Part shown: piece by piece, positions 25,790-36,616 of the stretch
Layout of the letters: the number at the start of each line of letters is the position of its first letter
Numbering within the stretch: position 1 is the stretch's first letter
Assembly (NCBI GenBank): GCA_036426205.1
Contig: CM071570.1
Location: 142,096,563 to 142,160,562 of the forward strand
From: Ascaphus truei
Lineage: Eukaryota > Chordata > Amphibia > Anura > Ascaphidae
Direction: 5' to 3'
Length of the DNA stretch: 64,000 nt
Made by a program: the position numbers and the translations under genes
Notes under the pieces: generated by a model
The model's input: only the letters and a program-made list of their open reading frames with translations
What the model was told of the DNA's origin: nothing
Database searches by the model: none

Positions 25790-26695
25790 TAGAAGGATCA
25801 AACAAAAAGTCCTTAATGTGGTGCACTCTCAAAAAGTAGATATAATATAATCAATAGTGTCCCTCTGAGACAATGATAAATGATATAGAACCAGTGGCGA
25901 GATCTCAGAATGTGCAAACGGTAAAATAAGAAAGTTTTATTACATCAAATTAACATACCAAGTTTAAAAAGTTTAAAAAACCCATGGACGAAGTAGACGA
26001 TTACTATAATATATTAACCGTATCTCGTATGGATAATAGTATCATGAATAGCGGAATAACAAGATGAACAGGGAACCAGTATTCAGAAAATACATATATA
26101 TATCTATCCAAAGTATATTCCTATAAGGGTGTATACCAGTGGTATCAGATCATATAGGATACATATCTATACAACATGGAATCAAATAGTATAGAGAGCG
26201 ATTCAGTACCATAGTAGCCGAGTATCCATAGATAAACAGGGTCACAGGCGAAATATACAGCCAAATGGTGATAAATAGGCAGTTTATCACCTAGTATAGA
26301 GTTTCATCGATGCAACACATATATACCTCAAAGCAAATAGTACCGAGAATTAGTGCGTGTGTGTGTGTGTGTGTGTGCGAGAATATATATATAATAGTAC
26401 TTCGCTCTCAGTCTTCCAAGATGTATCCTATGTTTATATACCCGAGTTATCACACAGAGTCACAGGAAATGTATTCAGTCCGAATTCTAGAATATGTTTT
26501 ATATAATACATTCACCTAATGGTCTATATAAGGTAGATATAAAGCATTTTACCTCAGGGCCAATACCCGCCGTATATACATATGCGTGTGGAAACATACA
26601 AAACCTCTTAAGTATGGTATATAAATTATTATGATTTAGTAAATCAGCAGGGCGGGCTAGTTCTACATAGAAAAAAAATCTGATTTTTTTCCGTT
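25790..26695. repeat. Retroelement-like non-coding sequence
   Basis: A long AT-rich, frame-poor stretch with many TATA and ATAT phrases, similar in style to 27850-28760. It may be untranslated parts of Penelope-like or related elements, but no termini or coding motifs confirm this. A (GT)n tract lies at about 26357-26378. Confidence 0.25.
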
Positions 26696-26699
26696 TATT

Positions 26700-27513
26700 T
26701 ATTTATAAAATATTTTACCAGGAAGTAATACATTGAGAGTTACCTCTCGTTTTCAAGTATGTCCTGGGCACAGAGTAAAACAAATAATACATGGTTACAA
26801 GTACAGTTACATAAATGAACAGGGTATACATTATATACAAGACATTGCGTGCACAGTTAAAGAAAATATATATTATGAGCGTATGAAACAGTTACAGACC
26901 AGGTTAAAATGTGAGACAGCCTTAGATTTGAAAGAACTTAAACTGGTGGTGGATGTGAGAGTCTCTGGTAGGTTGTTCCAGTTTTGGGGTGCACGGTAGG
27001 AGAATTAGGAACGTCCGGATACTTTGTTGAGCCTTGGGACCGTGAATAGTCTTTTGGAGTCTGATCTCAGGTGATAAGTGCTGCAAGAGGTAAGGGTGAG
27101 GAGCTTGTTCAGGTAGCTGGGTAACTTGCCCATGAAGAATTTAAAGGCAAGATAGGAAAGGTGAACTTTGCGCCTAGACTCTAGTGTTGACCAATCTAGT
27201 TCTTTGAGCATTTCGCAGTGATGTGTGTTGTAGTTGCATTGGAGAACAAAACGACAAATTGAATTGTAGAGGGTGTCAAGTTTGCCAAGGTGGGTTTGAG
27301 GTGCCGAGCCATATACTATGTCTCCATAGTCAATAATTGGCATTAGCATCTGCTGTGCGATACGCTTTCTGACCAGGAGACTTAGGGAGGATTTGTTCCT
27401 GTAAAGTACCCCTAGTTTGGCATAGGTCTTGGTTGTCAGGGTATCAATGTGCATCCCGAATGTTAAGTGGGAATCAAACCATAAGCCCAGGTATTTAAAA
27501 CTAGTGACAGGTT
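26700..27513 (-). pseudogene. CR1/Rex1-type LINE ORF2 3' portion plus tail
   Basis: The minus strand frame 27454-27005 reads TYAKLGVLYRNKSSLSLLVR, then MLMPIIDYGDIVYGSAPQT and TLYNSICRFVLQ. This is the region after the reverse-transcriptase core in CR1/L2/Rex1-type LINEs. The 3' end carries an ATTTATTTATAAAATATT-type tail. It is 5'-truncated near 27513 and broken after the frame end. Related copies lie at 43010-43121 plus 45734-45915 and at 46815-46962. Confidence 0.7.
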
Positions 27514-28800
27514 TGGATGGAGGTTCCGGTCCACATCACCTCGTCACCAGTTGTGATGTCATAAAACCCGACGTTTGTTTCACACTTATGCACGCTTCAT
27601 CAGGGAGGGAGGAGTCTCTGTCCCGCACCAGTCAGTCTTTAAATACCCTATCATGAGGATGTGGCTATGTCTCCAAATTAATTATAGATCACTAAGCCAG
27701 TAATTTGCCTTTACCCTTTTCAACAGTGTTTTGGGTTACGGCATCCATAATTTGGGCTGCGGGGATGCCGAGTCTTACCAGAAGCAGGTAAGGGGAGCGG
27801 AGAAGAGACCGGGACCCCAGATGGATAATGAACCAAAAGTGTCCACTCTATAATGAATTTGAGATATTAAAGAACATTGATGTGGTGTAACATTTATTCT
27901 TGGGATGGGGGGGGGGGGGTGAGGGGGAAAGGAGGAGTGGCAGTAATCTCTGGTGGAATGATAAGTAGTCTCTGTATGAGTGGTACAAGGAAATAGGTGT
28001 GTAAATAAACACCTTGTTGTAACCCATATATCAGGATATATGTACATAATAGCGTACTAAAACAATTGTACAGGGACAGTGTGTATGAGTGTGTATGAAT
28101 GAACGAATCACTATGATCCGCCTCTGAAAGTCAATATGGATCCTTTAAGGATATTAACCTATATCGCTGGATCCCCTGACCCAAGAGGTGAATATTTAAT
28201 GTGAATGAATAGTGAAATTAATAAATAAATATTGAAGGTGAATAAAGATAATAGATCAACAGTTAATATTAATTAAAAGTGATAATATGGTCAAATACAG
28301 ATGAACCAGTGATAGCGAACCCAATGAGGGTGTCGTACCAAAATGGGGAATCTGGGAGTACCTTATTAGACCTATATACCTGGATCCCCTATCTTCAAAA
28401 ATAAATGTGAGATATAAATGTAATGTACGCTACATAACTTGATCAAACTATAATAGGATTGGTATTCACACAACATGGGAACAGAAAACCCGAGTCTCAG
28501 ATTAAAAGAGATCATATGTCAAAGAGATCATATGGTCGTATCCTTGTGAGGATTGTATGATATCTCGTCCTCATAGTGGTCATTGTGTCAATATATTAAT
28601 GTACCCCTGGATTATATAGCTCTGCACCGTGGCATATTAATAGAAATGGTGAGTAGATGAATCCTTCGTGGAGTCCTTTAGGACTCAATGTCTGTAAGGT
28701 GTACATCCATGTACATGCTCTTTGCAACAGTTTTCTGTCCCAGTCTCCATTGTGGGGTCTTTGCTTCTGGTCATATCAATTAACACTGGTATTATAACAA
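27514..28800 (-). repeat. Retroelement-like repeat with hammerhead-like core
   Basis: It begins where the LINE is truncated. The minus strand carries a CTGATGA...GAAAC core at 27606-27567. The remaining sequence is frame-poor with a poly-G tract at 27909-27918 and AT-rich repeats. The extent is uncertain. Confidence 0.3.
27567..27606 (-). ncRNA. Degenerate hammerhead-like motif
   Basis: The minus strand has CTGATGA (27603-27597), then GAAA (27581-27578), then CAAACGT and C at the cleavage position. Stem I is only three pairs (CC/GG plus a wobble) and stem II is poor. It is probably a decayed relative of the cores at 21.1 and 33.2 kb. Confidence 0.3.
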
Positions 28801-30730
28801 AACTGCAACTTTGTAGTCAATTCCCTGAAGCAGGTATAGTATGAGAAGGTAGATACCCTTAAACAAAAAGCATTATGCAGTGCATATCTAATGCTTCTCA
28901 GTCTGGATTTTGGGATGTCCATCTATAAAAACGATTAAATATATGATATAAAAGGATTTAAAAGCAAAAGTAGTGTTACATAGTTGTGCCCTTTTCACTG
29001 TATTTCAACTTTTTGTGGCAGCGTCGCTTGCCTTTGGTGCAGTACGGGACCAACAAGCATTGCAGAACATAGAGGGTTAAAATGCTTGATAAGAACATGA
29101 ATATTCCAAAATAGTAAAACAACCTTGACCAAAAGTATCTCTGAGAATGAAGTGGTTCCTACAAAACCTTTCAGCAGCTCAAGGATTTCTGCAAGTGACA
29201 AGCACAAGCCTTGATTAAGCCAGTAACTTGCAGCCATTGGCTGAATTTGCGCAGTGCTAACCCCAGGCCTTAATTAACCCTGATTATTAGAGATTAAAAG
29301 GGCCTCCTGGCAATGAAGAGAGTAGACTGCACTGAGAGCACTGAAGGGGAAAAAGCCTGCAACAAATTCTTGCTAAGAACAGAAGTCAATGTTTCAACAC
29401 TATTTTCTCAGACTAAAAAAGGGAAAATAGAAAGGATGTGTAACTATGATCTATGTAATCAAATGTAAAAACCTAGTGAAATAAAGGTCAGGGTCTAGTT
29501 TGAAAGCTTGGAAACATTTACAAAGCAGAAACCCCCTCTAAACCCTATTTTCTTGACTGGATTACAGGGGGGTCTTTCCGAGCGGAACTGCGCCATTTAT
29601 AGCAAAACCCCCCAGGGGATTCCCATTCCGGTAAAAAGAAAAAATAATGATATAGGGATTGTTGCTGTAAGATCACTTTGACCCATACTCAACAGCTACA
29701 ATATGATAGGAGTGGTTTTAGCACGTCTTAAGACTTTCAGCTTACAGGATTTATTTTTTTCTTTACATATTTGTGTAATTGCAAAATGTAGTTTTATGTC
29801 GCTTTATAGGAAGCTTTTCTAGTCTGTTTTCTTGGAGCTAATTTTTTCAAATGTACACATCTTTCATGGTTCATAATGGTTTGCAACTCAATCAAAAAAG
29901 GTGCAAATCAACCCAATTGTTTTCTTGTATTTTATGAAGATGGAAATAAATAAACCCATTTTACTTTCTCTCTTTTTTTTTTTTGTGGTTTTGCTTTTAC
30001 TTATTAAAAGTACAAGCAAGGTTGCCACCTTTTGCTGAATGATAACCTGGAGACTTAAAAAAAAAAAAATAAGTTTTTTTTATTTATATATGTCTTACCT
30101 TCTCCGGCGGCATCTCCCTCTACAGGTTTCGGTCAAAATGGCTGTGTGACGTCAAATGGCGCCATATGGGGTCTGTTGTCATGGCAACATGACGCTGCAT
30201 GGCACATCACGTCAACCCAATACCATTTGACATCAGGAAGCCATTTTGATGTGAGCATGCAGAGGGAGATGGAGCGTGCTCCTCCATTGCTGCCCTGCTT
30301 TGATCCCGCCGCCCAGCTCCTCTGACTGCCGCCCTAGGCCGCTCTGGCGGTCCTCCATCCTTTCCCGCCGCCACCTCCCCCATAGTTTTGAAATGTAAAC
30401 CCATAGCTCGGAGATTGGTTACCGAAACCCGCAGCCTCAGTGTCAAAACCGGAGTGGTGTCAACCATGTGTACAAGTCAGGGGATTCTCCGGAGATGAAC
30501 CGCGCTATTTTCAGCTACAGAACCGCCCCCCATGATTCCCAGGATACTTACTAGTGAAATTACCAGAAGGACAGTGTTTTTAAAAGGGATTTAAAATGTC
30601 TGTACAACAGGCAGTCAGTCTCTGCAAGTGTTGCTGCTTCCTATTGCTCTGAAATTTGGCAGCAATTTTGTTTTCTGTAGAAACATTTAAACACAGTAAC
30701 TTCACATGCGAATCTCTCAGGGACTGAATA
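28801..30730. other. Non-coding stretch
   Basis: Short frames only. Blocks at 29540-29640 and 30050-30545 are GC-richer and share phrases such as GGGGATTC with the element at 47946, suggesting old MITE debris. No gene was recognised. Confidence 0.3.
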
Positions 30731-31066
30731 CAGGCATATCCCGCATTAACGTTCGCAATGGGTCCAGAGCACGTATGTAAAGCGAAAATGTATTTAAGAG
30801 GAAAAAAGGGAGTGCTTCACTTTATCGATGCATGTACTGTACTGCAATCGTCATATACGTGCATAACTGATGTAAATAACTCATTTGTAACATGCTCTAT
30901 AGTCTCCCCGCTTGAGCACAGCTTTGGCTCAGGTTCAGGTAGGGAGCCGATTGCTGTTCAGGACGTGCTGACAGGCGCATGCGCGAGCTGTCGTTTGCCT
31001 ATTGGGCGATATGTCCTTACTCGCGAGTGTACTTAAAGTGAGTGTCCTTAAACCGGGGTATGCCTG
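30731..31066 (-). mobile_element. Tigger-like MITE family A, copy 2
   Basis: This 336-bp element starts CAGGCATATCCCGCATTAAC and ends TTAAACCGGGGTATGCCTG, with TA on each side (30729-30730 and 31067-31068). It is the reverse orientation of the copy at 9625-9956, sharing internal phrases including GGGAGTGCTTCACTTTA. Confidence 0.85.
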
Positions 31067-31629
31067 TATATTGTTATGCAGCTCCGGGTGATCTCTCTGT
31101 GGTTCCCATCCATTAAATAATAATAATAAAAAAAATTAAAAAAAAGAGCGTAAGGGGATTTCTGCTTTAAGTGGCAGCATGCAGAAAAAATATTTTCAAA
31201 TCTTTTAAAGAAAAATATTTCAGACCTACTACAGATTTTATATTTCTGAGAAATATTGACGCTAGATACTTGCCATACAACTGCTTTAAACCAGCCCTCA
31301 AAGTCCCTAAAACTGCTCTACAAACGGCCTTCTAAATGCAACTGGAATCATGGCTGCATTTTCATCCATAATTCAGAAATCACACAGTTGCCTAGACTTT
31401 TTTTATTGCATAGAACTGGCAGCCAGTATTAATAAATAAATAAAAAATTAAAATTAGAGAGGGGCTGTTGCAGGGCTAATTGCTTTCACTTTATAGCGGT
31501 ACGTTACTTAGACCTTTGCTTCAGGACACCGAAGTCCTGCTATCAGACCTGCCTGAAAGAGGCAGCAGAGACTTTGTCAGTGCCTGCTCTGCGGAGTAGT
31601 TAGCAGCCGGGCTTTAGTCTACTGTCATT
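31067..31629. other. Non-coding stretch
   Basis: AT-rich with poly-A phrases. Nothing recognised. Confidence 0.35.
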
Positions 31630-32240
31630 ATAAAAGCTAGATGACACGGTTCTCTAATCCATCCAAAGCTGATAAGTACCATCAACCTGTCACTTCCTAC
31701 ACTTCAAAATTCTTCCATCTCAGCATCAAAGAGTTTTTACATTTCGATTTCTTTAGCTGGCAGCCTCTCATTCTCCCACGGTGCTCTAATGCAGCATTTG
31801 CACACCAGGGTGACTCCCCACCTGAATAGCAGGTCATCCCCTGCTCACTGAGCTCATCTGTGGCCCGTGTGCTAGGCAATTTAGATCCAATCAGCCCTTA
31901 TTTAGCTCAAGAGTAATGAGCAGCATAGTGACACAGAGTTAAGCCTGACCCTCAGGACACTGCTCATCAAGCAGTAAAACGGTGACAAAATCATTCATCT
32001 TCTACCCGCTGGCAAGAAATAATACTCACACTCTGTATTACTTTTCAAGACACAAAAAACCCTCCTGAATTTTCATGATGCGAGACGTTAATTTGCAGAA
32101 AGCTGAATTCCCTTAAACCCCCTACTGCTAGGAGCTCACCAGGGGAAATAGGCCTTAGGAGACTGAAATGGAAGAAAGAAAATTGCTCCAGCTTTCTTTT
32201 CATTTTAAATAAGCCTTGTATGTGACATACTCAACACAAG
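31630..32240. other. Candidate conserved non-coding element
   Basis: Complex, balanced-composition sequence with no repeat signature or exon, containing TTCATTTTAAATAAGCC and CCAATCAGCCCTTATTTAGC phrases typical of enhancer-like DNA. It could serve a neighbouring developmental gene such as POU3F2. Inference from composition only. Confidence 0.3.
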
Positions 32241-32890
32241 GAATATCTACTAAGGTAAAGAGGAATAGAAATTAGAAGTCTGAGAGGTTTGTTTAGGTTA
32301 CATTTCAGAGGGGAACTGGATTTAAAAAGTGTGCGTGGTATGTCCCTTCACGTTAGATGTATGAATGCATGTACAGTATACTGAAAATGATAGAATTGAA
32401 ACCGTTATTTACATAATATATATGTACACATTTAAAATCAGTCACCTTGAAAACATTGCATGAGCATAGCTTCTGTGAAACAACTTGTGTAAGCTGGAAT
32501 GTGTTATCTTCTTGAGATGCACGTCTATCAAACATACAGGAGTGAGCTGGTTCTGCTACAGGACATAGGCACACCGTAGGGAACAGCACACTGACACTGC
32601 TAGAGTACATTTATTTCAGTGAGTGCTTCTACATTCATCATTACTTTATATGTACTCTAAATATTGTAACCAGGATACAAATGAATACATCTGTATAGTC
32701 AACGATGCTTGGCAAATCTTTCAATGGAAACAAGGAAAATCAGTGGCTCCTCTTAAGGAAGTAGTTCAACACAGCGGGTAATTTTGTCTTATTTTTAAAA
32801 TCAGTGCAATTATTTTCCTTAGAAAGATTCAAATCAACCGTCCTACTTATTAATATCCGGTGGGGGAAAAAAATATCTATCTATATATCT
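32241..32890. other. AT-rich non-coding stretch
   Basis: No gene, element end or RNA feature recognised. The last bases are TATCTATAT-type simple sequence. Confidence 0.35.
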
Positions 32891-33455
32891 ATAATACTGA
32901 GTTAAGTTATGGTGAGTAAAAAAAGTGACAAAAACCCTCCACAGGAAAGCAAATATGCAAATACAACTGTATGCTCATCTGCACATCTTAGGCAGGTCTG
33001 CAACCCCGCCTTTCCCCATTATCACCCAGCATACAGCACTTCGACTGCAGCAAGGAAATGACATGCAAATGAGTACACAGTGTCACTTTTTGCCTCAAAA
33101 ACCATTTTTAACATGGTTCCCTATAGGCTTAAGCTTGCTGCATGGTCACAGCTTTGAGCACAGCCAGTGTTAAGGTGAATACCCAGAAAACCACCCACAG
33201 ACAGCTGTTTCGACCTTGATGGGTCTCATCAGTGTGGGGTTGATTTTACTGGGAATGCAAGAGAGGCTATGGGATAGGCTAAACCATAATACTGAGTTAA
33301 GTTATGGTGAGTAAAAAAAAGTGACAAAAACCCTCCACAGGAAAGCAAATATGCAAATATAACTGTATGCTCATTTGCATGTCTTAGGCAGGTCTGCAAC
33401 CCCGCCTTTCCCCATTATCACCCAGCATACAGCACTTCCACTGCAGCAAGGGATT
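32891..33455 (-). mobile_element. Retrozyme-like tandem repeat (395-bp unit) with hammerhead ribozyme
   Basis: ATAATACTGAGTTAAG occurs at 32891 and again at 33286, exactly 395 bases later, and sequence is shared onward for about 165 bases until the second unit breaks off near 33455. The first complete unit contains a hammerhead ribozyme on the minus strand (33238-33194). Tandem non-coding units, each carrying a hammerhead with a minimal stem III, are the described arrangement of retrozymes and Penelope-like terminal repeats in animals. No protein is encoded. A rearranged relative lies at 58460-58720. Confidence 0.75.
33194..33238 (-). ncRNA. Hammerhead self-cleaving ribozyme
   Basis: In minus-strand order: stem I 5' arm CCCACA; core CTGATGA; stem II GACC, loop CATCAA, GGTC; core GAAA; palindromic minimal stem III (ACAGCTGT counting the last core A); cleavage-site C; and stem I 3' arm TGTGGG. 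Every invariant core base is present, stem II has four perfect pairs and stem I six. Cleavage is predicted after the C paired with 33200. The palindromic stem III suggests it works as a dimer, as in known metazoan hammerheads of this type. Confidence 0.92.
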
Positions 33456-34100
33456 CTGGGAAATGTATATATATCTTTGTTGGGAGTTAACTTTTGGCTC
33501 AAGCATTTACTTCTGTTTATCTGTGTTTTGCTTGCAATACAATTACCATGGTTCCACTATTCGTCAAGAGTAAAACTAACAATGTCCTGTGTCTGCAGCC
33601 TACCTTCAGGTAGCACTAGAATAAAAAGCAGACCTGGATGTACATGAAATACCAGTTACTGTACAACCAATGAGATGGATATCTAAATAAGCCACAATAC
33701 TAACCGCAGCTCATTAGAACAGATTTCAAGAAGGTTTCATGGATGAATTTCTATTGTGTTTAATAGACAACATCACTTCAAATGGTACAAAAAAAAAAAA
33801 AAAAACCTATTAAACCAAATCATCTATTTTGCTTTAAGGAAATGCAACATAACTGCAATACCCACGATAAATTATTCAATCCCAAAACTAGAAAACATGT
33901 ACAGTACATTAAAATTGGTTTGGTATTAAAAAAAAAACCTAAAAGCTGGGAAGTTCCTTTTAAGGACCAAAATGGGGCAATGTTTAATGGCTCAGGCAAA
34001 AAAAAAAAAAGTCTAAATAGATATAAAATAAAAAAGCACAATATTAACACATTTATGTCACTGAACTTTTAACGAAATACAAATGCTTTTGAAGTATTAA
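33456..34100. other. Non-coding stretch with poly-A runs
   Basis: Nothing recognised apart from A-runs at 33789-33806 and near 34000. Confidence 0.35.
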
Positions 34101-34458
34101 TGTATGTCTTTATTTATATAGCGCCATTAATGTTCATAGCGCTTCACAGCAGTAATACATGTGATAATCATATAAATAACAAATAATACAAATAACACTT
34201 AATGGGAAGAATTGCTTCGGACATAAAAGTAACATTTAGGAAAAGGAGTCCCTGCTCCGGTGAGCTTACAATCTAATTGTTAAGTAGGAAGAACGTACAC
34301 AGACAGTAGGAGGGTGTTCTGGTAAGTGTATCCGCAAGGGGCCAAGGTTTATGTATGAGGTGTAAAGTATCAGGCACAGAGTTACTCATATGCTTCGTTA
34401 AGGGAGGTGTGTTTTAAGATGGGTCTTAAAGGTGGATAGAGAGGATGCTAGTCGGATC
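34101..34458 (-). mobile_element. CR1/L2-type LINE 3' tail fragment
   Basis: TATTTATATAGCGCC, CTTACAATCTAATTG and GCAAGGGGCCAAGG match the 3' region of the LINE at 15871-17562. Only the 3' untranslated part is present, so the copy is heavily 5'-truncated. Confidence 0.65.
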
Positions 34459-35424
34459 GAGTTTACACAACCTTTAGCCAATTATTTTGTTCGTAAAATT
34501 ACAGAGCATGATGCCATCCGTGTTCAAATCAGTGGATCCAAACAAGTATGCTGTGTCAACAGTGACTAAATATTTCTAAGAAAGCCAGTTACACTGATAA
34601 GTTGTTTATTTGTTGGCTTGCTACATGAAACTACCCCATTAAACATGTCCTATATTGTAAATGTGATTAGAAATGCCCAACTCATCTGAAAACGCTATAG
34701 TATTCTGACCTAATTTAGGTGTGATCACTTCATTATCTACCAACAAAGACAATGGCCCTTATTTACTAAGCAGTGCTATTCCATAAGAAGGTAGAAGACA
34801 CTTTACGGCTCTTTCACCAAAATGGGCTGTCGAGTATTGCGGCACCAGAATTTTTTATTTATTTTTTGTTTTTTTTACAATACCATCGCTTCGTAGAAAT
34901 ATGTATTGATTTTAATCACAAGACAAATACCACACAAGGTGCCATAAGCATGAAACTCAAATGATTGCTATTCACAAATATGGTTATAAAGTAGTAGTGG
35001 GCATTAACATATATCTATGTATCTTTAAGAGTTTCAAATGTTACATTATAGTGGTTATCTAGCTTCTCATTCCATATTTAAAAAAAGCCTCTTTCTGAAG
35101 TAATTTACTTAAGATGCTTTCAACACTTAATCTTTTTGCTAACAGAGGGGCTAGGAACGAGCGAGAAGCAGACTTCAGTCAGGCTTTGACCATTTTTAGA
35201 ACACACAACGCCCACTTTTTCTGATGAAAAGAAATCTGGAAATGTTTCAAATTTGTTACAAGTAAATATTGACGTGAAGCATTGTGGGAGCAGATTGGGC
35301 CTTTGTTTGGAGATAGTGAGATCAAAGACTTAATTTGGGTGACTGAAGCAGGTTTTGAGTATCCGTGGAAGCCATGCACAGGTTGCTTGACTTTGCCGTA
35401 TCACGTCCAGTGAAATTGACCCTC
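34459..35424. other. Non-coding stretch
   Basis: GGCCCTTATTTACTAAGC near 34754 resembles a dispersed-repeat end. No gene seen. Confidence 0.35.
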
Positions 35425-35879
35425 TTAAAGCTGCAGTTCAGTCTTTTTTTTTTTTTACATTTATTTTTTTACTTCAATAGTTTCATGTGTGCAATCTCTA
35501 ATTACCAAAAGAACTGTATAGCTGCAGGTCAATTCGTTCTCCATGTATTGATAGGTCGAAATTTGGTGACATATTAAAAGCTGGGATTTGTTTATAATCT
35601 GCTTGACTGGCAGTGGAAGCTCGTGAATATTCATGAGCACTCCTGCACTGACAAGTGCTAGAGGGAGGGCAGGGCTGACAGAGGGGTGTGCCAGGGCTTG
35701 TGACAGGACATGAAGGGGCAGTGCCTTAGCAAATGGCTGTTAAAATAGAATACAAGAAAATTGGTCTTTCAAAGTTGTTTTTTTAAAAACAGAAAATGCT
35801 AAAAGTATTTTTTCTTACTACAGAACTGATTTATTAAAAAAAACACACATGCAGGATATTGACTGAACTGCAGCTTTAA
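35425..35879. mobile_element. TTAA-flanked MITE, copy 2
   Basis: It starts TTAAAGCTGCAGTTCAGTC, and its right end is the perfect reverse complement (GACTGAACTGCAGCTTTAA). This gives 19-bp perfect inverted repeats with TTAA at both edges. It is 455 bp with no coding capacity. The ends are shared with copies at 4603, 46552 and, more distantly, 47946. Confidence 0.8.
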
Positions 35880-36334
35880 TGTAGAACTGAATGCAAGGTT
35901 CTCTTCCTTTAACGCTCTGTGCTCTTCTATCTTCTTACATCAAAGCTCTAATCCCTGCCCATACCACTGCTCATCTTTATACAATCATAAACTGGTCTTA
36001 CATGCTTGAAACACCTTATTTCTGGAAGGCTTTTTCTCATCGCTGTTGGCTGGACTACCACTTCAAAGCATAAATGCATTGGGGTTTTTTTTTCTAGATG
36101 TCGGCTTGATGAGAGCCATCCGCATGCACATGGATGCAAAACTCTTGCTACAGTAAAACTACCCAGTGACTGATTCTTCGAACATACAAAAGACCCAGAT
36201 TCATTAAGTGCAGGACATGCGTTGGGGTTACTTTCTTAGAAAGGGGGGGGGGGGAGAAAGAGGAGCTGCTGCTTTAACATTATTAACCAAGCTAATTTAC
36301 ATGCAGAATGAACGCCAACAAAAATTAATTACAA
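35880..36334. other. Non-coding stretch
   Basis: No feature recognised except a poly-G run at about 36242-36254. Confidence 0.35.
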
Positions 36335-36616
36335 CAGTGATTTTCAACCCTAGGGTTCCGCAAGAGGTTACTCCAGAGACTACATTTGGCAACGGCTGAT
36401 ACAGTAGTATAAATTACATACAATATTTAGCTTCTAGTTTATTTAGCAAATATAAGGCAGTACCACAGCAAACGTATTTTTTACATAAATAGGATTCATG
36501 AGTTGGGGGGTTCAGTGTAATTTTGTTGTTATTATTATTATTATTATTAAAGGGTTGCACAGAATCACCATACATTCCTGAAGGGTTCCCACAGGTCTTC
36601 ATATTGAAAACCACTG
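36335..36616. mobile_element. hAT-like MITE
   Basis: It starts CAGTGATTTTCAACCCTAGG and ends ATATTGAAAACCACTG, the terminal style of vertebrate hAT elements. The ends are imperfect inverted repeats. An internal TTA microsatellite lies at 36529-36548. An 8-bp target duplication is not clear, so the copy is probably old. Confidence 0.65.
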
